From NCBI GenBank assembly GCA_036186865.1, contig AP025071.1, positions 17,249,142-17,313,141 of the forward strand: a DNA stretch of 64,000 nucleotides, in the 5' to 3' direction. Origin of the DNA: Eustoma russellianum (Eukaryota > Streptophyta > Magnoliopsida > Gentianales > Gentianaceae). Position numbers and translations under genes: made by a program. Below, one piece after another: positions 42,740 through 53,289 of the stretch (position 1 is its first letter; the number at the start of each line of letters is the position of its first letter). The notes beneath the pieces were generated by a model that saw nothing but the letters and a program-made list of their open reading frames with translations, was not told the DNA's origin and ran no database searches.

Positions 42740-42759
42740 AAGTTTCGAGGACGAAACTT
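42740..42759 (+). promoter_or_regulatory. Hairpin upstream of the polypurine tract
   Basis: AAGTTTCG, loop AGGA, CGAAACTT: a perfect 8-bp stem just after the pol stop. The purine-rich tract (GTAAAGAGGGTATGA) that primes plus-strand synthesis follows up to 42776. The identical stem occurs at 62674-62693 in the second gypsy element. Confidence 0.6.
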
Positions 42760-42776
42760 TTGTAAAGAGGGTATGA

Positions 42777-45174
42777 TGTTATATTACATTAAGAAAAGAA
42801 TAAAAATAAAAATAAAAAAATAAAATCCTAAATCCTACCCCCTAAAATCCATCCCTCTCCCACTAACTTCTCTCCATCACCCTTATCCCTCCACTCACCC
42901 CTTAATTCTCTCCATCACCCCTCCCCTAATCTCTCCATTTATTCCTTAGAAAATTAACATTCAGTTTTCCCCCTCCCCACTTAGATAGTCTCGGCAGGCA
43001 TAGCAAAGGAGAAAAAAAAGGTGAAGCAAGTTTAAGAGAAAAAAAGAAAGAAGGAAGAAAAGAGAGGAGAAGTGAAAAAAAGGAAAAGGGGAGCCATCAC
43101 GTCACCACCACTCCAATTCAATTCCATTTGGTTGGTTCCTTGTTAATCTTCAATTGAGGTAGGTTGCCTATTACTCCTCGTTTTGGTACGAATTTAGCAT
43201 GCTTGATGGTATAATTTTTGTGTTTAAGTGTTGTTTAATCTTTGAATTTATGTTTTTATTGCGAGAGTATTTTTTTATGAATCGTTGATGTTGTTTTGTG
43301 TGTATATATATGGTAAATCGATGAAGGATGAAAATGGAGCGAAATCAGATCAAAAAGTTAGAGTTTTGCATGGTAGAATTGTCAAAAAATTGCGTTTTGG
43401 CCTTAGAATAGGTTCATCTAGCCCGGAATAGGTTGGGATAGGATTTGTAATCGAAAAAATAGGTGTGACATAAGCGTTTCAGAGGTGGCGCATGGGCCCC
43501 CACGCTGCCTTAACGGCGCATCCGTACACGTGCTAATGTGTCCACTCCAAAAGATGCATCGCATTAAAATGAGTCAAATGCAACTGGTTTGAGACCAATT
43601 GGAATTAAAACGAAGATTTTATTGAGGTTTGAAGTAATTAGAATTAAATTGAAAAAAATAAAAAAATTAATATAAAATCCAGGTCAGCCGGTTGACCCGG
43701 TATGACCCAGACCGGGCAGAGCTACAGGCGTAGCTGGGCGGACCAGGTCGGCCTGGTCTGAATTTTGGACCGGGCTGACCTGGAAATTTAAAAAAATAAA
43801 GAAAATAGAATAAAATGAATTGGGCTGAGCTGGAATAAATAAAGGGCTGAGGTCAAGCATGAATAAAATGCCGAGCTGAGCTCAAAAATTGGTCGAACTG
43901 AGCTGCAGTTTAAAAATTATAAAAAATATATTTTTAATTAATTTTTTCAATTAAATAAGTAGTAAATAAATAGTAGAAAATGATTTTAAATTCTAGAAAA
44001 TTATAAATAAATTCTGAAAAATTCCAGAAAATATAAAATGTGAAATAAGTTATTTTCACCTAATTTTCTGAAATTAAATTATTTTAACTAATTAAAATAG
44101 TTAGAGAATAATACGAAAAAAATAGAAAAATAGTAGAAAATGCTGAAAAATTTATACAAGCCGTGGAAATATAAATGAGGGTAAATAATAACTTATCACC
44201 TTTTTCACTAATTAAAGCACCATAAAATGAATGTCGTTGAATGTCAGGAAGTGGAAATTGAACTCCAAAAAAATGCCGAAAGCAGGATTCGCATTGCATT
44301 CATGGCACGAGCATTGCATTGGTAGGTATCCTGTAACTAAGGGTTATAGAAAAGAGAAAAAAAGAGGGAAAAAAGAAAAGAAAAAGAAAACGTCGTAGAT
44401 AGACTGCGACTAAGAGTTGCAGAATGTGCGGACGACGGAGTGTAGCCATAAGCTGCAGACACTCAGGTGGACTGTGGGTAAGACCCACAGACACAACCCG
44501 GGAGCATGCATTGCACGGAAAAGATACGGACATGTTTCATGACATGACTTTTGTTGCGTGTGACACGTAGAGAAAGACATGCATCATGAAGTTGCGCATT
44601 ATTACTTGGAGTGACTTACTTTCCGCAGTTATTATTCCATGTCTATACTTTAACTTGAATTATGTGATTATGTGCGTATATCATTGTTGTATGCTCGTTT
44701 GTACTAGACCGAAGTGGGCATCTACTAGGTGATGTCACGTCACTCACTCCTATCTTCCCCTCCCCCCTCCAGGTAAGCAGGAGGACGAGTACGACTACAT
44801 CTTTGTTGAGCACGGGAATGACATGGCTGAGTGGGCAGAGTGACGGCCGTGCATAGGAGCTAGAGAGATCTTGCGGCCGGTTACTTTATGACTTGGGTTT
44901 TCACACAGACTTTCCATTGTACATATAGTTTTAGATTTTGATTTCATAATGTGATGTGTTGGGTCTCGTCAACCCAAGTACTTATGCTTTATTTTCAGTA
45001 GCATTTTTTATGGATGGAGTTTTAAATTGAACATTTATATATATCGTTTCTGCGAAAAAATTTCTACGTCTTTTCTAGACGTGTAAGAAGTTAGTTCGAC
45101 GCCTTGTAGTTCTCTTAGCAGACTACAGTGGGTGCATCGTTCCCGATGCTAGGGCTCAGGAGCTGGGCGTTACA
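42777..45174 (+). repeat. 3' LTR of the gypsy element
   Basis: 2398 bp from TGTTATATTACATT to GGGCGTTACA. It matches the 5' LTR throughout, with scattered differences. It is followed by TTGAT (45175-45179), the right copy of the target duplication. Open frames inside it on the minus strand (44084-44533) are not genes. Confidence 0.93.
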
Positions 45175-45890
45175 TTGATTTAGCGAGTTTGTCTTCCTAG
45201 TTGAGTTGTAATCCTTCTTTACACAATTCCTCGGCTTCTATGATGGATGTGACTTAATAAAATATCTCCTTTTGGTGTTCAGAAATAATAATTGCTGCAG
45301 ATGTAGTGACCAATAACTCAAAAATAACTCAAAAACTTCCATCTTTTGATATATAATTTAGATAGTATTATTTTACTTTCTTGATTGCGTCGCATTAAAG
45401 CGGATCCTCTAACCTTGAGATCCAACATTCTGTTATATGTTCAAAGTAAATCCCACCTTCATCAGGAGAACTCTCAGTTAAAACGGACGTAGCTTCTATT
45501 GCTACTAGGTTTGCTTGTTGTGGCACTATAATTAGGGATAGCAGCTGCCAGTTACCTGCTGTTGTAAAGAAGTAGAACACTAAATCGCAAGGTAACATGT
45601 CAGATCAGTGTTTGAATGTGGTTGCATGGCTGTGTGATTCGGATGCTGATGATGCTTACCAGTTACCACACACATTTACTTCTAATTGTAGGCACTTAGC
45701 CTCTTTTTCTCTTGTAGATTTGAGTTTGTTAGGCTTAGTAAAAAATGTGTCGGTCCATCTGTTAGCAAAGATATGTTGGACTACGATGGTATGTCTGTTG
45801 GGTTCCTGACATTGTTATGTTTGCACTAGCTGTACACATTCCTTGATGAATAAATTGATAGTTTTACTCGATAAGGAAAAAAAGGCCTGG
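45175..45890 (+). pseudogene. LINE remnants: 3' UTR-like end and an RNase H domain
   Basis: Sequence near 45205-45275 ends GACTTAATAAAATATCTCC, like a plant LINE tail. From about 45505 a second remnant reads GTIIRDSSCQLPAVVKK, then (45597-45809) NVVAWLCDSDADDAYQLPH and KNVSVHLLAK. This fits the second half of an RVT_3 RNase H domain (REANxxAHxLA type C-terminus). A poly-A-like run follows near 45878. The element family differs from the cluster at 1-34,400. Recognition rests on short motifs only. Confidence 0.5.
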
Positions 45891-46051
45891 CCTTAGGTAA
45901 TACGAAAATCTTAAAATGATGTCTAACCTGTTACCATCATGCTCCTCTCTTCTGCCTATGATCTATGCCTATTTCGCCCTCTTTATCCATACAGACCACA
46001 CATAAGTCCACTTTTCTAAGACTTACAACATGAAAATTAAATAGGCTCAAT

Positions 46052-46245
46052 CGTATTTGAGAAGTAGCTCAATTGGTTCTAAGGTAATAGATTATAACCA
46101 ATAGATTCTGGTTTAATTACTGGCAGCGTATTATGGGAGCCAATGCCCTATCATCGGTGTAGGCCTGGACTCTTTGTGCACCGGTGCAACACGCTTCCCA
46201 TCTAGTGACCCGTTAAGTACTTGATTTATATCTTTCTTAAAACTC
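46052..46245 (+). mobile_element. tRNA-derived SINE candidate
   Basis: It contains a pol III A-box-like TAGCTCAATTGG (46065-46076) and a B-box-like GGTTTAATTAC (46110-46120) at the spacing found in tRNA genes, followed by sequence not related to tRNA. The B box deviates from GGTTCGANNCC, so it is an old copy. The 3' end is uncertain. Confidence 0.45.
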
Positions 46246-46683
46246 TTAGGTCTAGACAGCAAGATCTTTAGGATTGGGGAATGCAACCAGCTCGAGGCTC
46301 AATCATATCCTCATGCTAAACAAAAGCAAAAGGAGCATCACTCAAGAGATGCCCTCAACTATGAAAGATCTTAAAGGCAATGCTAACTGCTTCCTGATTG
46401 GTTTTACATCCAATTAGGCAGCTATTGTTTTGCCACAAAAACAGAAGCTCTAATTTTAGACATCCTGCTTCAGCTGATTTGGTGAATATTTGAAGCAGAC
46501 AGCTTTCCACTGTGTTTGGCACATTCAAGAATGTACTCGAGTCCGACATTCAATTGTTCAACTAGTGGGTCGCTACATTTTGCAATGATGTGCCCTAGAT
46601 TCTACTTCGTTTAACTCTGAATACTTAAAAATGTCACATATGGTGTTATAAATGATTAAAAGTTGAAAAAGTGAAGAAAAATA
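46246..46683. other. Spacer, no recognised gene
   Basis: About 440 bp. A 64-codon minus-strand frame (46355-46549) has no motif I recognise. I see no mobile-element ends. Confidence 0.4.
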
Positions 46684-46960
46684 ACGTCGATCTCTCAAAC
46701 AGAGACACATGAATCGATCGATGTACATCATCCTCTAACGTGAATCGATCGATGTTGGACAGAACAGAACCAAAAACTTACTGTGAGACGTCGATCTCTC
46801 ACGTGGATCAATCGACGTACGTGAGCCCCCTCACGTGGATCTATCGACGTACGTCAGGCCCTCACATGGATCAATCCACGTCTCAAAGAACCAAAAGCAA
46901 AACTCATTGTGAGACAACGATCTCTGAAGCAGAGACACTTCGATCGATCAATGTCTAGGG
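46684..46960. repeat. Tandem and inverted short repeats rich in GATC and ACGT
   Basis: Three units of about 32 bp start at 46801, 46833 and 46864, with the pattern (A)CGTGGATCAATCGACGTACG. On either side are copies of CGATCTCT(C/G)AA(A)CAGAGACAC with ATCGATCGAT (46689-46724 and 46916-46951). The unit contains near-palindromes. No function can be assigned. Confidence 0.7.
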
Positions 46961-48149
46961 TTTTTAAAAATATTTTTCTAAAATGTGATAAATTGATTAT
47001 TTTCATTTGTGCATGATTTATATATGTTGATATTATGTGCTTTTGATGATTATAAATGTCTTGTGACTAATGTGCTTCGGAAGTTTCTACAACTTACCAA
47101 AACGGGCAAAATTGGTATTTTGAGTTTTGTAGAAACATGACATGGTGAAAATATTTCAAGGACACATTCATATCTTATTTATAATCACAAAGATGTTATT
47201 ATATCTATTTCTGACCATCCGAGTCATTTATGGAGTTTTCTCTCACAAGGGGCATTTTGGTCATTTTACCCCTGAGGGCAGTTTCGGTATTTTCACTCAA
47301 GTAATCTCTTGAGTAAATTATTATCTTCATTCTCGAGTTGATTTATAATTATCTTGAAGATTATTTGGCAGTTTTCTATTATTTCTCTCAATTGATGATA
47401 TTATCGACAGTAGCGGGATATGTAACGAGTTGTGATGTCATATTCTATTTTTTTTCTTGAAGACCTTCTTCTATATGTTATTGGAGGATATTAATCATCA
47501 TTTTTCAGAGAATTTAAAGGTGTTAAAGGTGTGAAATTGATCACAACATACAAGGAGAAAAAATGGGAATTTTGGTATTATATGTTGGCATAATCTAGTC
47601 AACTATTATTTGTTGATTTCTCCTTCAAAAATCTGAGTTGATATAAATATATACAGCCTCAAAAACGTGTATATACAGGTGGAAAAATGATGGTGTACTC
47701 ATTTTACGGATCGGTGACAAGTGGACCAATCAAAAAGAAGCTAGTTGGCAAAAATTGCCAACTTGGAAAATTTGAAAGTGTAGCCAACGGCTACCTGGCT
47801 GAAGTTGGAGCTGATTTTGTTTGAATTCTTCAACTCTCACAGGCCTATTATCTTGCCAAGGAGTTGAGGGTTTCTTGGTGGTATTATACCTTAGTATTAT
47901 CTTCATTTTTCAAGCAAATTCCAAGTCATTTTTGGTGATAAAATTCGGCCAACATAAGTGTTCCAAGGTGGACCAATCATTTTGCTTGATGTTGCTAAGT
48001 GTTCAAGGTGTCCATGTGGCCAACCAATGATGTGAAGACACTTAAGCATTGATGATGAAGATGGTGAAACATAAGAGTTCTTATCTTCAAGAGCCATTTC
48101 ACAGTATAAATAGGAGGCAAAGGTGAAGAAGAAGAACACAAACTTGAAA
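46961..48149. other. AT-rich spacer, no recognised gene
   Basis: About 1.2 kb without motifs of known genes. The small open frames (47821-48030, and 47903-48199 on the minus strand) are not supported. The right part grades into sequence related to the 3-kb repeat family. Confidence 0.4.
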
Positions 48150-49050
48150 AGCAATAGTTGAATTGTCTTGCTATCTTCTTCTCTCCATTCTTGTTTCATT
48201 CTTTGTAGCCAAGGTGTTCTTGTGATATTTGTTGTAGAGCTACAAGCCTCTTGTGCCTCATTTTTAAGATTGATTAGTCAAATCTATAAGTCTACATCAA
48301 TAGGTGATAGAGGTGTTTTAACCATAGTGAAATCCAAGGAAAGGTGTTCCTTGGAAGTGGAGTAGGTCACATTAACCAAACCAGGATAAATTCTTGGTGT
48401 TCTTGTCTTCTTTATATTTTTCTATTTTCTGTCTATTTTTTATTGCGGATTTCATACAACTTCTCACGTTTTGAAAAAATAGCTAAACACTTTCAAAATT
48501 CGTGATTTTTGGTGGAGTTATACTTCCGACTGTTAGCTTTCATTTTCAACAAGAATCACTTGATTTGAGCAAGGGAAAGTTAGTCTTTCAGTCTTTGCAA
48601 GATAACTGCTCCAATCTGGCTGCAAGGTGACCAGTTTTGAAAAAACTTGAATTCTGTTTTAACCAAGAATTGTTCAAGGTCAGGTCCTTTTTGAAACATA
48701 AACTAGACATCTTAAGGAGCGTTTTTACATAACGATCAAGCTTTTTGGTTGAGTATTCAAAGAGAAACACGTTTTCCAATATCAGCAACATTCTGTCCAA
48801 TTGTCCAGATTGACCATCTGAATCTTTTTATTGTTTGAAGGGTCAAACGATCTTATTTTTTGTCTAATCTTTGGACAGAATCTTGTCAAGAAATTGAAGT
48901 TAAGTTTTGAAAATTTTTATAATTTTTGGAGTTGTGTACAAGGATTTTTGAATTTTTTAAAAACGGGTTCTGAATCTGAGGTGGTCTCAGATTCTGTTTT
49001 CAAAGGGGATTTTAATCAAGGGTAGTAGTGTAATTTCCGCTAACCACTAT
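48150..49050 (-). mobile_element. Diverged, partial member of the 3-kb TIR repeat family
   Basis: Parallels 58130-58760 in the same orientation. Shared words are CCAAGGAA(A)GGTGTTCCTTG, GGAGTAGGT, AACC(A/G)AACCAG(G/T)ATAAA(T/A)TTCTTGGTGT, and later TTTGGAGTTGTGTACAA. It is opposite in orientation to the copy that starts at 49061. It has no terminal repeat of its own here, and its end is cut by that copy. Confidence 0.55.
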
Positions 49051-49060
49051 TTGTAGGATC

Positions 49061-52060
49061 TGCAAGGAACCACTAGAAGGAGGGGTTGAATAGTGGGTGA
49101 GGAAAATGTGGTTTTTAAAATTTTTTTAAACAAAAAACCCAACTTCTGAAAACAATTTCTGTTTTTAGGACCTATTTTGAAACGTTTTGAAAACTAGGTT
49201 GTAGGTTTTCAAAAATTCTGAAATTTGGAGAGCTCTTAGTCTCAGATATTCTGAGTATCTCCTAAAAATCTCAGATTAAAATTCAACCTCTAACCCATTA
49301 AAAAATCGTTGGTGGTTAGATTACGCAAATTTGCCAAAAACGGTAGTCTGATTTGAAAATTTTATTCCAATTAAACCGTAACTCCAAATGCTTTGAAAAT
49401 TTAATGACTAACCCCTTATTACGTTTATTTAATTGGGTTGAAACAGTTTTGAAAACTTCTTTTCGGAAGTTAGGCAAATACGTTCAAAGTCTCAACCTTT
49501 GCAAGCCTGAAAATCAGACTGCCCTAGTCTCAGAGCTTTTGACGTTTGAATGACTTATACTTGTCCAAAAGGGTTGAAACTTACGCCAAAAGAACCTTAA
49601 GACGTGTGGCTATATTTCCTGAAAGTATTGTGATTTTTTAAATTCGTTTAATATTTTTACAAACGTGATAAATACGATGCACTGTGCTGAAAACTTAAAG
49701 TAAGTGCTGAAAGTAAAGAACACAAGGATTTTTATACTGGTTCGGTTAAAACAATCTACTCCAGTCTTCGAGGACACCTTCCTCGGTTAGAACCAATCAC
49801 AAAACACAAATAACACCTTACCACACAGGGTTGATGGAGTTACACACCAACTCCAACCCTTTACAAACCTTGTAAATGAATACAACAATCACGAACACCA
49901 CCACATTGCAAGTGCAAGATTGATCACACCTTAATCAATCTTTTACAATGATAAAGAGTATAGGGTGGTATGTAAGAAGTCTATTTAAGATGTATGAATA
50001 TGAATACAATAGGTTTTTAGAGAGAAGAAAGAAAGAAAGTGTAGAGGAAAAGATGAAAAACGTGTTAGCACTTTTAATTTGCAAGACTTGTTCTTGTCTT
50101 TTGTTTGCTCTCTTCTTTCCTTTTTTATCATTGGTGGCTGCCCCCTCTTGCCTTGATCTTCCCTTGAAAATTATCTTTTAAGTCCTTGGAAGAGTATATT
50201 GCATCATTATGACATTTCCTTGCTTACTTGACAACTCCTCATTGGATGATCATTAAGCTCTTGCTTACTTGGCACTCATTGATTGGATGGAAGTTGTCAT
50301 CAGTTGATGACTAGATAAATCTGAAAATAAACCTTAAAAACCATGTACCAATTAGCCATAAAAGTGTTGCCATAAATCACATAATCATTTCACATAATTA
50401 GCAAGACAATTAATCTCCATTTTGCACCTAAAAATCGGCCACACTATTATTCCACTTGCTGAAATTTTCAGCATGTGTGATATTCACAATATATTCAAAA
50501 CATTTCCATGTATGTATAGATTAATTCCTTGAAGATTGAAGAATCAAATATGTTGAATCTTGACGCATAAATTCGGCCACATTTATTCCCACACATGCTG
50601 AAATTTTCAGCATGTGTGATATTCAAAGATATCACCATATTATTTCCATAACATCTTTAGAACATTGTCATTTTATCTTTTATTTAATCCACATAATTTA
50701 AGATAGTAAATATGACTCATTACTTTGAAATTTCGGCCCGCCTAAGACAACACATGCTGAATTTTCAGCATGTGTCACAAATGTGACAAAGTTTGAAATG
50801 TTACCTTTTGTAGTTCCTTTCTTTATGTCACCAACATTGCATGCTTCATTCTTGGCCAATCAAGATGCCAACAAATCTCCACATAAGTTCCAACATGGCT
50901 GAGCTAGGCGTGTATGATGAATATACATGTGCTGAATTTTATTTTTGCAAACTTTGTAAAATAGTGCACATAGAATTATACACACATGGTATATTCTAAT
51001 CAGCCCTTAATTGATTTTTCTAGAACACTTTAAAATGTATGAATTATCTAAAAAGTGTCTAGATACATGTTATATGCCATGCCAAAAATGTTCTATGTGT
51101 CGTGTTCGTAGAAAACCGAATTTTCGACGTTTGTCAATTACCCGATTTTTCTCTGATTAAATTCCAAATTTTTGCACATGTTATATATATTATGTTACAC
51201 ATAATATACATAAATTAAACTTTAATATTCAGCACTTAGGGCTGATTAAAGTGGCTCCTAATCATGTGACAAAATTGAATTTGGAATCTCCACAATTTGG
51301 CCTTAATTGAGGGTGATTTGTGTGTACCAACATGGAATGATTTTATGCCTGTACATACCATGTAAGCCACGAAATATGTACCTATTTTTGAAGTGTAGGG
51401 GCTGGCCATCTATATATGGCAAGTACGTGATATGTTGGCGAAGTTTCGGTATTCACCCGAAATACGACAATTTTTGGTTTAGAACCTTTTAACGTGTCGT
51501 AATAAATTTGTCATTACCATTACTTATATCATATGACATAAGACCTGAACATACTCATAAATATGAGTTAAATATAGTGGTGTGATGTTAACATACGTAC
51601 GTAAAATATATAACGTGTCGGTAGTACGTTGGAATATATGTGTACGTACCTTAAAAAAATCTAAATATATATGAAAATATATTAAAAATGGCATGTACAA
51701 AGGTTGGAGAAAACTTTCCATTCTTCAATTTGTTGCCTTTGTGCCTTTTTCAAATATATCTTCCTTTAATGAACTACTTAGTCTATTTAACTAAGTACTT
51801 CACTTAATGAACTAGTTTAGTTCATTAATGATGGCACCTGAAAATAGTTTAAACACACCAAATGCTTGCCATTTGATGTAAGCTCTAAAGCTTCATGGTT
51901 CGTTAGTATGGCAATATTATACATGAACTATATAAGGAAAGTTTTATGCAAAAATGTGTCATGCATTTCTTTAATACACGTTATTTAAATCATGCATTTT
52001 GTAATCAGTCAAACCCATTTTTCTCTACACTATTCACCCCCTATAGTGGTGTTTATTGCA
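49061..52060 (+). mobile_element. 3-kb non-coding repeat with imperfect TIRs, copy 1
   Basis: Exactly 3000 bp from TGCAAGGAACCACTAGAAGG to GTGTTTATTGCA. The reverse complement of the right end (TGCAATAAACACCACTATAG, then GGGGGTGAATAGTG) aligns with the left end (TGCAAGGAACCACTAGAAGG, then AGGGGTTGAATAGTG), giving imperfect terminal inverted repeats of about 33 bp. No open frame over 77 codons and no transposase is present. Inside are three palindromes of the type CACATGCTGAAA-TTTCAGCATGTG (50457, 50591, 50751). It could be a non-autonomous DNA transposon. A clear target duplication is not visible. Confidence 0.6.
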
Positions 52061-52236
52061 GGTGCACGGTCCAACATCCAGGAATGCCCACTCATGCTGT
52101 TAAAGTCACGAATTAAGAGTGTGATCCATGTGAGCTAGAATTACACCCGGTGGATTAAAGTTTGCAATCAAATATTGAAGGGTTTAGATGTCGTATGGTC
52201 AGCTCAAACAAACACAAAGTTTCCTTGGCACTGGGT
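52061..52236. other. Short spacer before the TRIM-like element
   Basis: About 175 bp, no recognised feature. It may be LTR sequence of an older element. Confidence 0.35.
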
Positions 52237-52401
52237 TGTTATGTGCAGCGATTGTCCTGTGGTGCGTAGGCCGTGTGGGCCAAGTCACAGTCGAATGCCA
52301 TGGACGCTTATGTGTGTGTGTTGAATGCACTATAAGCTAGGGTATGCGCATCTCCTATCACCAATTGGTTTTGGAGAGTTGGTTGCGCCTTAGGTCCTAC
52401 A
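52237..52401 (+). repeat. Left LTR of the TRIM-like element
   Basis: Aligns with 52735-52897 over its length, with a few substitutions and single-base indels. Shared features are GTGCAGC(G/A)ATTGTCCTGTGG and GCATCTCCTATCACC. Confidence 0.85.
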
Positions 52402-52493
52402 AGTGGTATTAGAGCGCAGGCACACTCACAACAAGAGGATCCAACGATCTTTGTGAGATGGCAACCACTAGTCACAAGACCGAATAAGAAGGT

Positions 52494-52670
52494 ATGTCGA
52501 GTCAAAGGCCTCCTCTTTTTGACGAGTCTTTCATACAATGGAAACTTAGAATGAAACTTTTTCTTATGGCCATTGATATAGACTTGTGGTCCATTATAGA
52601 AGATGGTCCATTTATCCCTTCTAAGTTATCTACCGTTGATGGTGTCACACTAGAGGTCGTAAAATCGAAA
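52494..52670 (+). pseudogene. Truncated copia gag start inside the TRIM-like element
   Basis: It reads SSQRPPLFDESFIQWKLRMK, then LFLMAIDIDLWSIIEDGPF. This is the N-terminus of copia-type gag (UBN2/DUF4219-like, usually PPLFDGxNYxxWKxRM). It then runs into the second PBS-like site and polypurine tract. Only about 60 residues remain. It shows that the miniature element derives from a copia element by internal deletion. Confidence 0.7.
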
Positions 52671-52734
52671 CAAGTGGTATCAGAGCAAAGGTCACTGGTT
52701 CGATTCCCAGCCGGAGCAATTACTGAGGGGGAGA

Positions 52735-52897
52735 TTGTTGGGTGCAGCAATTGTCCTGTGGCGTGTAGGCCGTGTGGCCAAGTCACAGTCGAATGTCGTG
52801 GGCGCTTGTGTGTGTTGAATGCACTATAAGGCTAGGGCATGCGCATCTCCTATCACCAATTGGTTTTGGTAGAGTTGGTAGCGCCTTAGGTTCTACA
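52735..52897 (+). repeat. Right LTR of the TRIM-like element
   Basis: Pairs with 52237-52401. It is preceded by the polypurine stretch GAGGGGGAGA. Confidence 0.85.
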
Positions 52898-53289
52898 TGG
52901 TGGCCCGCAAAATCTAGAGGGAGTACATCGAATTGTAGTGACAACGCGAGGAAGAAGATGCAGTTAGCGCCGCAGGTTTTAAACGGCGTGAATTGACTCT
53001 TTTATCCTTAAGTACATAAAGGAATGAAGGATTTAGTTAGGGGCATTTTGGTCTTTTCGTATATATGTTTTGTGTTTAAGTAGTGGCATTTATTGTACAA
53101 ATTGTTTGATGAAATTGCATTCTGCAATTCCCGATTGTGCTTCCTCTTTTCTCTTGAAATTCTTCGTTGAATTGATTAAAACTTTTTATTTTGTTTTGCA
53201 TTCTTGTTAAGGGTGATTCCCTTTCTTGATTTTCTATACCAATTTTTCACGTGGTATTAGATCTATTGTAAATGAACTTTGGATCATTC

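Larger units (their letters stand above)
35317..45174 (+). mobile_element. Ty3/gypsy chromovirus (Tekay/Del-like), complete but decayed
   Basis: LTR retrotransposon with 2.39-kb LTRs, a PBS fitting initiator tRNA-Met, gag, protease, RT, RNase H, integrase and a C-terminal chromodomain-like tail, and a 5-bp target duplication. The pol order with integrase last places it in Ty3/gypsy. The tail reading VKVQWTNHTES-ATWE and ending YPHLF matches the Del/Tekay chromodomain. The LTRs differ by many substitutions and small indels, so the insertion is not recent. Stops in gag, protease and pol confirm decay. Three intron-like inserts interrupt gag-pol. Confidence 0.93.
52237..52897 (+). mobile_element. 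TRIM-like miniature LTR retrotransposon
   Basis: 661 bp with two LTRs of 165 and 163 bp (52237-52401, 52735-52897), each from TGTT to CTACA. A PBS of initiator tRNA-Met type (TGGTATTAGAGC, 52404-52415) follows the left LTR, and a polypurine tract (ACTGAGGGGGAGA) precedes the right one. The 333-bp interior carries a copia-type gag start and a second PBS-like TGGTATCAGAGC at 52676. No pol is present, so it is non-autonomous. The flanks TGGGT and TGGTG are not a perfect target duplication. Confidence 0.8.

Noticed and set aside
46355..46549. 64-codon minus-strand frame as an RNase H remnant
   Set aside because: I could not match catalytic segments, and the similarity was only general composition.
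52676..52716. Possible tRNA gene (GGTTCGATTCC box)
   Set aside because: Only a T-arm-like piece next to a PBS-like sequence is present. There is no A box, anticodon arm or acceptor pairing.
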